From Gammaproteobacteria bacterium (lineage in GTDB: Bacteria; Pseudomonadota; Gammaproteobacteria; Steroidobacterales; Steroidobacteraceae), in assembly GCA_028293725.1 (NCBI GenBank), contig JAQGOE010000149.1, positions 1 to 9,599 on the forward strand: 9,599 nt of DNA, in the 5' to 3' direction. Positions 1 to 5,627 of the stretch are shown here, in pieces (position 1 is the first letter of the stretch; each line of letters opens with the position of its first letter). The notes under the pieces were generated by a model, which worked only from the letters and a program-made list of their open reading frames with translations, made no database searches and was not told where the DNA came from. The translations under genes were made by a program, and so were the position numbers.

Positions 1-1
1 C

Positions 2-205
2 CTGGCGCGTCGCGGGCCGCGTACGCCGACTTGGCCACCCGGGGTGCTCGCCATCCTCGCGCTTCTCACCGTTAGAGCGCGCCCGCTGTTTTGGCTGTTT
101 GTCGTCGCTTTCAATCTTGTAGGGGTCGCCGACCTATTTGTTGACTATTACCACGCCCTTCCGGGCCTTCACGTACATCGCGAATGCGTTGACAACGCTA
201 GATGA
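2..205 (+). CDS. C-terminal part of a small membrane protein, cut by the left edge
   Basis: An open frame enters from the left edge and reads to a TGA at 203-205, about 67 residues. It is strongly hydrophobic, with one membrane segment starting near VLAILALLTV and a second around LFWLFVVAFNLVGVADLF, followed by DYYHALPGLHV. An aromatic W-x-x-x-x-FN-x-x-G-x-x-DL pattern with a following Tyr-rich turn resembles small uncharacterised multi-span membrane proteins, where further membrane residues usually follow. Here the reading soon becomes a short polar tail (HRECVDNAR) and stops. A switch to the neighbouring frame after about position 168 reads a few more plausible residues (TYIANALT) before a stop, so a frameshift near the end is possible. 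The start lies outside the window and the function is unknown. The adjoining remnants suggest that this may also be a decaying gene. Confidence 0.4.
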   Translation: MARRGPRTPTWPPGVLAILALLTVRARPLFWLFVVAFNLVGVADLFVDYYHALPGLHVHRECVDNAR

Positions 206-450
206 GACGTAGAGCGTCGTGCCCCCGTGGCGCGCGCGGAGTCGACACCGCGGAACAGCCACGCGCGAACTCCATGGTTTTCACCACATACCATTTCCGC
301 GCAACCCACCACGCGTTCTCGACGTCGAGTTACCCAGCTATATATAGCGTCGCTGACCTGTATCAATGTTCGAAGTCACCAACATCCATCTCTTGCACGG
401 TCCCGGCCATTGAGCGCATCCTGTGAAAATCTGTAAAAACGCACAACCTG
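206..450. other. Non-coding stretch with two palindromes
   Basis: I see no convincing gene on either strand here. The short frames that cross it have no ribosome binding site and no recognisable composition. No tRNA-like cloverleaf was seen. The notable content is two perfect 12-bp palindromes at 318-329 and 337-348, listed separately. An A-rich patch (gtgaaaatctgtaaaaacg, 422-440) lies just before the next reading frame. Confidence 0.5.
318..348. repeat. Two adjacent perfect 12-bp palindromes
   Basis: CTCGACGTCGAG at 318-329 and GCTATATATAGC at 337-348 are each identical to their own reverse complement over all 12 bases, and they are separated by 7 bases. The second contains an AT-rich core (TATATATA) that stands out against the GC-rich surroundings and could serve as a -10 region or an easily melted site for the gene downstream. 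They could be dimeric-regulator operators or parts of a lost mobile-element end. Nothing in the sequence decides between these. Confidence 0.35.
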
Positions 451-951
451 TTGCGATATGCCGATCCAAACAAGTCAGGTAGGGTGGTCCTCGAGACTAT
501 TGCCGCAAGGACGGGGATCGTGCCAATGGAAGCGGTGGCCATGGATAAGTTGATTGAGAAGGGTGGGGCTACTCCACAACTCGCGCAGGCGATTGGGGAG
601 GCTCTCGACATCACCCTCAAGGCGGCGAACGTCGTCACGGTGCCCATGTTGGATGCACGCCTCGCGCAGCATGAGGCGAAAATGGAAGCCCGATTCAGCG
701 CTCTGGAGCGGGCGCTCGAAAGCACCAAGGTGTGGGCGGTCCTTCTCTACGCCGGTCTGCTCGTCGCCTTCTTTGGTGCCCTCGCCGCCGGCGGAGGCTC
801 GAATGGACGCCAAGCTCGATCAGCTCCGCTCGCTGCTCATCAACCGCTTGCGGAAACCGTAATACGGCGATCGGTCAGGCGCGACGCGACTGCCGATCGC
901 GTCTCGGGATGGCGCGATTCTCACCCAGGCTGCGTGAGTTACGCCTCCTAA
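451..951 (+). CDS. Small single-span membrane protein of unknown function, probably frameshifted near its end
   Basis: This frame starts at a TTG (451). The next in-frame ATG is at 526, and no good ribosome binding site precedes either, so the start is uncertain. Residues 1-60 are a compact soluble segment (SGRVVLETIAARTG, MDKLIEKGGATPQLAQAIGEALD). Residues 68-92 are a charged amphipathic helix, likely coiled coil (LDARLAQHEAKMEARFSALE), and residues 94-112 form one transmembrane helix (VWAVLLYAGLLVAFFGALA). After about residue 116 the frame turns into low-quality Ala/Arg/Pro/Ser sequence to 951. The overlapping frame (803-862) reads a natural amphipathic tail, MDAKLDQLRSLLINRLRKP, ending in TAA. 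A one-base frameshift near 800 would join the helix to this tail and end the protein at 862. The coiled-coil-plus-one-helix layout recalls small membrane-anchored coiled-coil proteins, but I do not recognise the family. I am fairly sure this is or was a real gene, and unsure of either end. Confidence 0.5.
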   Translation: MRYADPNKSGRVVLETIAARTGIVPMEAVAMDKLIEKGGATPQLAQAIGEALDITLKAANVVTVPMLDARLAQHEAKMEARFSALERALESTKVWAVLLYAGLLVAFFGALAAGGGSNGRQARSAPLAAHQPLAETVIRRSVRRDATADRVSGWRDSHPGCVSYAS

Positions 952-958
952 ACAGTCT

Positions 959-1088
959 GCGACGCCGGACCAGGCGGAGGCCGATATCCGCGCCCGGGTG
1001 GCCAACAAGCAGGTGATCATCGGCTTCGGTCATCCCGTCTATACCGTATCCGATCCGGCGAAACCAGGTGATCAGGGAAGTCGCGCGT
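959..1088 (+). pseudogene. prpC: Remnant of 2-methylcitrate synthase / citrate synthase
   Basis: Reading from 959 gives ATPDQAEADIRARV then NKQVIIGFGHPVYTVSDP up to 1057. One extra base at about 1058 then shifts the frame, after which CGA AAC CAG onward reads RNQVIREVAR to 1088. Joined, this matches the citrate synthase superfamily block GFGH-x-VY...DPR-x-x-x-I+E, in the form seen in 2-methylcitrate synthase (PrpC, propionate breakdown). The His of GFGH corresponds to the second catalytic histidine of citrate synthases (His305 of E. coli GltA). A TGA at 935-937 closes the frame upstream, and the similarity stops after 1088, so only about 43 residues of a roughly 380-residue enzyme remain. It has no start, is frameshifted and cannot make an enzyme. 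The PrpC assignment over ordinary citrate synthase rests on residue style (TPDQAEADI, VIIGFGHPVY) and is an inference. Confidence 0.75.
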
Positions 1089-1117
1089 GGCCCTTTAAGA
1101 TGGTCGGGAACTTTCTC

Positions 1118-1144
1118 TTGAGCGGCAAAGATGTATATTATATT
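1118..1144 (+). promoter_or_regulatory. Weak candidate promoter for the regulator-gluconokinase pair
   Basis: TTGAGC at 1118-1123 (4 of 6 against TTGACA) and TATATT at 1139-1144 are separated by 15 bases, shorter than the usual 16-18. They lie in a locally AT-rich patch (atgtatattatatt) about 100 bases before the regulator start. This is the most promoter-like sequence between the prpC remnant and the GntR gene, but the short spacing keeps confidence low. Confidence 0.25.
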
Positions 1145-1240
1145 CAGCTCGGCCACGTCTAATGCGAATTGCGCTGGCGGCTCCGGGGGCGCCATGGTGT
1201 GATAGACAGTGCGAAAACGAAGGTGAATCAGAATAGGCCC

Positions 1241-1990
1241 ATGGCTCGCGATCCCGCCGTCCCCGCCGCTCCAGCACCCGGGCTGCGCACTCCTTCGACT
1301 CTGAAATCGCATATTTTCCACGGCCTGCGAGATGCCATTGTGGCCGGCCGCTATCGACCGGGCGACCGGTTGAACGAGAGCAAGATTGCGCGTGAGTTTG
1401 GTATCAGCCGCATTCCGGTGCGCGAGGCGCTGATGCAGTTGCAGGAACATGGCCTGGTCATGAACCACGAACGGCGCGGGATGTTCGTAACGCGACTGAG
1501 CGAAGAGGACGTGCAGCGCATCAACAGCTTGCGGGTGGTGCTCGAAGCCGAGGCTCTCAAGCTCTGTCGGCTCAAGATCAGCAAGAAGGATGCGGCGCGG
1601 CTCACCGACATCATGACACGCATGGAGGCCTGGACTGAAGGCAGCGAAATGGACGCGGCGGCACTGGACCTCGAGTTCCACCGAACATTGTGGCACGCGG
1701 CTGGCAACCCTTACCTGACCAAGGCACTCGACTCTCTCGTCACGTCGTTGTTTGCTCACAAGGCACTCGAAAATGTGAGCGCCGACGTGCAGCGCTGGCT
1801 CCTGCACCATCACCGCGCCTTGCTCGATGTCGCTCTGGGTAACTCCAACGTCGCGCCGGAGGCCGCCATCATCGTCCACATGCGGACCGGCTATAGCGAG
1901 CCCGAACGCTTCTCGAGCTTCGGTGTCGCGAAGGTGCCCATGGAAGAGACGCCCTCGAACAAGAGCCGTGGTCGTTCACGCAAAGCCTGA
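1241..1990 (+). CDS. GntR-family transcriptional regulator, FCD (FadR) subfamily
   Basis: This 249-residue protein is the usual length for the FadR/FCD branch of GntR regulators, cytoplasmic dimers that bind operator DNA and release it when a small carboxylate effector binds. Residues 18-85 are the winged helix: LRDAIVAGRYRPGDRLNESK, then IAREFGISRIPVREALMQLQ, then the wing HERRGMFV. Residues 92-215 are the all-helical FCD domain. Its probable metal ligands are visible: Asp143 and His147 (DLEFH), His191 (HRALLDV) and His213 (HM). A basic tail (KSRGRSRKA) follows. I chose ATG 1241, and an in-frame GTG at 1223 is an alternative that would add six residues. The open frame reaches back to 1169, but that part lacks protein-like composition. 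The stop overlaps or abuts the gluconokinase gene, which suggests co-transcription and control of sugar-acid metabolism. The effector is not known. PrpR of the propionate pathway is also a GntR protein, so a former link to the prpC remnant cannot be excluded. Confidence 0.88.
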   Translation: MARDPAVPAAPAPGLRTPSTLKSHIFHGLRDAIVAGRYRPGDRLNESKIAREFGISRIPVREALMQLQEHGLVMNHERRGMFVTRLSEEDVQRINSLRVVLEAEALKLCRLKISKKDAARLTDIMTRMEAWTEGSEMDAAALDLEFHRTLWHAAGNPYLTKALDSLVTSLFAHKALENVSADVQRWLLHHHRALLDVALGNSNVAPEAAIIVHMRTGYSEPERFSSFGVAKVPMEETPSNKSRGRSRKA

Positions 1991-2534
1991 GATCTTGCTC
2001 GAGGCAGATGGAATTGATGCTGCAATCGGGGCCATCATCGTGATGGGCGTTGCTGGCACCGGCAAGTCGACGCTGGGTGCCGCTCTCGCCCAAGCGCTCA
2101 ATTGCCCATTCATCGAAGGCGATGATTTCCACACCTCGGAGGCAGTCGCCCAGATGCGTGCGGGCATACCGTTGACCGACGACGATCGATGGCCTTGGCT
2201 GGACCGGCTGGGGCGCGCGATCAGCGACCAGCTCGTCAGTTGTGGAATCGCTGTCGCCACGTGCTCGGCGCTGAGGAGAACGTATCGCGACCGTTTGCGA
2301 AAGATCGTCCGGGCGCGGGTCAGCTTCGTCCTCATGGACGCCGATCCCCAAGAGTTGTTACGCAGATTGACTGCTCGAAAGCATCACTACATGCCGGCAA
2401 GCCTCCTGGTCAGCCAGCTCGACACACTGGAGCGCCCTCAGCCCGACGAGGCGGGCATCACGCTCGATGCGCAGCGCCCTCCCGCAGCTTTGTGCGAACA
2501 GGTCGTCGCATGGCTCTCGAAGCGGGGGAAATGA
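1968..2534 (+). CDS. gntK: Gluconokinase (ATP:D-gluconate 6-phosphotransferase)
   Basis: This soluble kinase phosphorylates D-gluconate with ATP to 6-phosphogluconate, feeding the Entner-Doudoroff or pentose phosphate routes. From the GTG at 1968 it has 188 residues, against about 175 for E. coli GntK. Visible family blocks, in order: Walker A loop GVAGTGKST (27-35), EGDDFH (50-55), PLTDDDRWPWL (68-78), CSALRRTYRDRLR (99-111), and RLTARKHHYM (133-142) with SQLDTLERP (149-157). No key element is missing. The start is uncertain. The first ATG (2043) would remove the beta strand IIV before the P-loop, so an upstream GTG (1968, 23-base overlap with the regulator) or TTG (1995, just after the regulator stop) is more likely. 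Either fits translational coupling to the regulator. The stop TGA sits in the left arm of a hairpin shared with the convergent gene. A kinase for a related aldonate is possible, but the motif set is typical of GntK. Confidence 0.9.
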   Translation: MVVHAKPEILLEADGIDAAIGAIIVMGVAGTGKSTLGAALAQALNCPFIEGDDFHTSEAVAQMRAGIPLTDDDRWPWLDRLGRAISDQLVSCGIAVATCSALRRTYRDRLRKIVRARVSFVLMDADPQELLRRLTARKHHYMPASLLVSQLDTLERPQPDEAGITLDAQRPPAALCEQVVAWLSKRGK

Positions 2535-2569
2535 CGGGCTGGTTCTTGGTCCTACAGAACAGCGTCATT
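2530..2569. terminator. Imperfect hairpin between convergent genes, possible two-way terminator
   Basis: The left arm AATGACG-gg-CTG-g-TTCT (2530-2546) pairs with the right arm AGAA-CAG-CGTCATT (2556-2569). This makes 14 base pairs, interrupted by a 2-base and a 1-base bulge, around a 9-base loop. The gluconokinase stop (2532-2534) lies in the left arm and the stop of the minus-strand gene (2565-2567, complement) in the right arm. No T-run follows on either strand, so it does not look like a classical intrinsic terminator. It could still slow polymerase or protect mRNA ends for both convergent units. Confidence 0.45.
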
Positions 2570-5500
2570 GGCTCGCGGGCGCGATGTTCACCGAATACAG
2601 CGAATGGTGGGTGAGAATGAACAGAGTCTGCCGGTTCACGCCGCCAACCAGCAGCTGCAGCGGGCGTTCCGGCACGTCGATGACACCCAGTTGCTCCTTG
2701 TTGGCGGCATACACGAACACTTGGCCGTTAGCCACATAAACACGACCAGAGGCATCGGTCGCGACGCTCTCGCCGCCGCGCTCCACGAATACCTCCAGGC
2801 CTTTCAGCGCGCCATTCGGCTCGACTGTAGCGGCGTAGGTCCTCCCCTCCGCGGCGGCACTGACATAGATGCGCGCCCCAGTCTTCACGATCGAAAACCC
2901 GTAGGTGTCGAGCGAATGCGAAAATCGCCAGCCGCGGTAGTCGGGCGGGCCCTGATGGAAGACGCGAAAGGCCGGCAGCACGAGGCTGCCATCGGGTGAG
3001 GCGTACTCGCGGTTCGGCGGCGTGGCAACGTCGCGTGCGAAGAGTTCCGCGAGGGTCGCGAATCGATCGGTGGCAGGATCATACTGGTCCTTAAACTCGC
3101 CATTGACCCACCAATTGACTGGCAACGCGATGGCGGCATCAGGATGCGTACCGGCGGGCTCGGCCTCAACCCTGGTGAGCACTCCATCGGGGCCGTTGGG
3201 CTTCAAGCTGTAGACAGCGGCTTCAATCCCGGCTGAAGACAACACCAACAAGTTGTCCGAACGGTCCACCGCCAGGTTGACGGGATCGAGCGGGTGACTG
3301 CTCACGATCCCCAGTCCCCGGTCCTGCGTCCAGGCATAGATGCGCTGCAAGATCCGGTCGACAAAATAGAGCGTTCCATGGGAGTCGAGGACTCCTCCCC
3401 CGAGCGCCTCGAAACCCCCGGCGAGCTTCTTGGCCGGGGATGCAGCGACTGCGGGCGTCGAAGTCCCTGATATGTCGAGACGCGCGAACTCCCGCTCGCG
3501 CACTTCCAACCCACTGCTCATGTCCTGAACGGCATTCTCGTATGGATATTTGCTCAGTCGCAGGAACGTGGCGCAATCGTCGCCGTCGCACGTGGCAAAG
3601 CCGCTCTCCGAGTTCACATGAACATTGCGAAAATGAATGTCATGGGCTCCATACAGCCTCACTGCCGCCGGTGCAGGACCCACGGTGCGGGTGACGCGAT
3701 ACCCGTGATAGTTTGCGATAAAAATGTCGTGAGAGTCACGGATTTCGAGCGAGACTGAATTGAGGCTCTCCCGGAACTCCTCCTCCGTCTGCGGTGCGAG
3801 AAGCTCCCAGTTGGCGACCCGATTCAACACGATCTCGTTGCGAACATGATGCTCAACCGAAATCTCATACACGTGCCCGGGCGTATGGGTGTCCGAGACG
3901 TAGAGGCCTGCGCTGGCGAAGGTATCCGGACTCCAGATGCCGTTGAAGGTGCCGCCACCACCGTTCGTCACCCACAGACTGGGATATTGGCCGTCCCAAC
4001 GGCGCGCGGGATCCTGCGCGCCGCCGCGATTGGAGTTGTAACGGTTGAATCGCATAGCGCTCGCCGGTGACATATCGCGGGCGAGCTCGAACTTGACGTC
4101 GTCGACGAGAGAATTCTCGCCGGCGCTCCACAGCAAGGCAGTGGCGCGCGGGTTGATGCCGCCGGTGAATAGCCCGATACCGGAGATGATCGCATCCCCG
4201 CCCCGGGCTGACTGGATCAGCGCCTTTGGCTCACCAACGCCCTGGTAGCCGGGCGTGCCGTCGGCCAACACGATCTGAGTGAGGCTCGGATGCAAGGCGA
4301 TGAGCACCGAGCTTTTTCCCAAGCGAATGGTGTCGCTCACCTTGTAAGCGCCCAAGGGCAGATAGACCACACGGTGACTGTCGATTGCGCGCTGAAGTGC
4401 TGCAGTATCGTCGGCCTCTGCGTCGCCAACGACGCCCAGGTCATGTGCATTTGCCCACTCTGAGACCGGCGGCAACGGGCGGATCGCGACAGGCCCGGGC
4501 GCCGGTAATGAACTGACTGGCTCGATGTCAGCGCGGGTCTCGAAGTGACCGAGCTGACCTGCCGCCGGCACCGTCAGCCCATAGCTGAACGAGCCGACAC
4601 GATAGGTCTGCCCTTTGCCGTTCACGGTATGTCCACTATCACGGAATTGTGCGAACACCGGAGTGTTGCGGGCAAGCGCGTTCACGAACCCAACTTGCGT
4701 AAAGACATTGTTCTCATTTGAAATGACGACGGCCGCCTGCCGCACGTTCTCGAATCGCACGTCCTTGCCGAACATCGAGTCGCCATAGCCGCGGTCAATA
4801 TCGATCCCTACCGGTACATCGCGCATGGTCACGTTGACCAGGGTCAATCCGGCCTCATGCTCGCGGATTGCGGCATTCTTCTGGCCTTCGAAGGTGGAGT
4901 CGATGACGGTGAACTGCCAGGCCGGCGAGGTCTTCTCGGTCACGATCCCGTAGCGACCGCCTCGGAAATGCAAATTGTGAACCACATTGCCGGCCTGGTA
5001 GATCCCGGCGAAGCCGGAACCCAGCTCGAAATTCATGTTGCTGAGGAAGGCGTGCTGGGCGATTCGCAAGCGCACGCCGGTGGCCGCCGGGTTTCCAGCG
5101 CCGATCCGAATATCGATGTTGCTCATCGCCGAGTAGAACGTACTCGGATTGGCGTCCCAGATCTTGGGGTCGAAAGGGACGACCGTAGGCGGCGGGAAAG
5201 GCACGCGGGGTAAGTCGATCTTTCCGAGATCGCCCTGAGCGCTAGTACCACGCGAGGCACCGGTGAAGACAACCATGCTGCTCACGCCCTTCTGGAAACC
5301 AGGCGTGTTGTCACCGAGGACGAGCACCGGTCGCGTCCGACCGGTGCCAAACAGACGCACAGCGGGCCAGATCAGTATCGTGCGACTGATCTTGTAACGC
5401 CCGGACGGAAGAAAGACTACGCCGCCGCTGTGCTCGGATGCCTCATCGAGGGCGTGCTGAATCGCATCCGTGTCGTCCGCCTCACCATCACCCTTGGCCT

Positions 5501-5615
5501 TTACGGTGACCGCTCGCGGATCCGCCGGTGCCGTCTGCAACGCCGATGTCGACGCGAACGCCGCCGTTGTGGCCAACAGCGTCAGCGCTGTGAAGCAGGC
5601 TCGCATGCATTTCAT
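2565..5615 (-). CDS. Secreted protein with two pectate-lyase-3-type beta-helix modules and an SMP-30/NHL-like propeller
   Basis: This 1016-residue protein is probably periplasmic, surface or extracellular. Residues 1-21 are a Sec signal peptide (basic MKCMRAC, hydrophobic ALTLLATTAAF, cleavage near AFA-ST). Module 1 (about 34-345) opens with KGDGEADDTDAIQHALDEA, the entry block of the Pectate_lyase_3 (GH28/GH55-like) right-handed beta-helix. Module 2 (about 385-690) opens with GDAEADDTAALQRAID. The two share further blocks: RYKISRTI/AYKVSDTI, NTPGFQ/GTPGYQ and GNPAATGV...FEL/INPRATAL...FEL. Residues 731-1014 read as blades of a beta-propeller (LGGGVLDSHGTLYFVD, VNLAVDRSDNLLVLSSAG, VATDASGRVYVANGQVFVY), as in SMP-30/gluconolactonase or NHL proteins. 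It probably binds or cleaves a polysaccharide. The double helix recalls GH55 exo-beta-1,3-glucanases, but I cannot identify catalytic residues and do not assign a substrate. The ATG is preceded by GAGGG with 6-base spacing, and the gene starts 12 bases after the receptor stop, so the two form an operon. C676 and C681 could form a disulfide. Confidence 0.85.
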   Translation of the reverse strand: MKCMRACFTALTLLATTAAFASTSALQTAPADPRAVTVKAKGDGEADDTDAIQHALDEASEHSGGVVFLPSGRYKISRTILIWPAVRLFGTGRTRPVLVLGDNTPGFQKGVSSMVVFTGASRGTSAQGDLGKIDLPRVPFPPPTVVPFDPKIWDANPSTFYSAMSNIDIRIGAGNPAATGVRLRIAQHAFLSNMNFELGSGFAGIYQAGNVVHNLHFRGGRYGIVTEKTSPAWQFTVIDSTFEGQKNAAIREHEAGLTLVNVTMRDVPVGIDIDRGYGDSMFGKDVRFENVRQAAVVISNENNVFTQVGFVNALARNTPVFAQFRDSGHTVNGKGQTYRVGSFSYGLTVPAAGQLGHFETRADIEPVSSLPAPGPVAIRPLPPVSEWANAHDLGVVGDAEADDTAALQRAIDSHRVVYLPLGAYKVSDTIRLGKSSVLIALHPSLTQIVLADGTPGYQGVGEPKALIQSARGGDAIISGIGLFTGGINPRATALLWSAGENSLVDDVKFELARDMSPASAMRFNRYNSNRGGAQDPARRWDGQYPSLWVTNGGGGTFNGIWSPDTFASAGLYVSDTHTPGHVYEISVEHHVRNEIVLNRVANWELLAPQTEEEFRESLNSVSLEIRDSHDIFIANYHGYRVTRTVGPAPAAVRLYGAHDIHFRNVHVNSESGFATCDGDDCATFLRLSKYPYENAVQDMSSGLEVREREFARLDISGTSTPAVAASPAKKLAGGFEALGGGVLDSHGTLYFVDRILQRIYAWTQDRGLGIVSSHPLDPVNLAVDRSDNLLVLSSAGIEAAVYSLKPNGPDGVLTRVEAEPAGTHPDAAIALPVNWWVNGEFKDQYDPATDRFATLAELFARDVATPPNREYASPDGSLVLPAFRVFHQGPPDYRGWRFSHSLDTYGFSIVKTGARIYVSAAAEGRTYAATVEPNGALKGLEVFVERGGESVATDASGRVYVANGQVFVYAANKEQLGVIDVPERPLQLLVGGVNRQTLFILTHHSLYSVNIAPASQ

Positions 5616-5627
5616 CCAAAGCCCTCA

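Noticed and set aside
875..1879. Minus-strand frame of 334 codons opposite the GntR gene and the prpC remnant
   Set aside because: The opposite strand encodes clear winged-helix and FCD motifs, and this frame shows no recognisable protein features.
2189..2614. Plus-strand frame overlapping gluconokinase
   Set aside because: The frame used by gluconokinase carries the full set of kinase motifs. This one is a shifted reading of the same bases.
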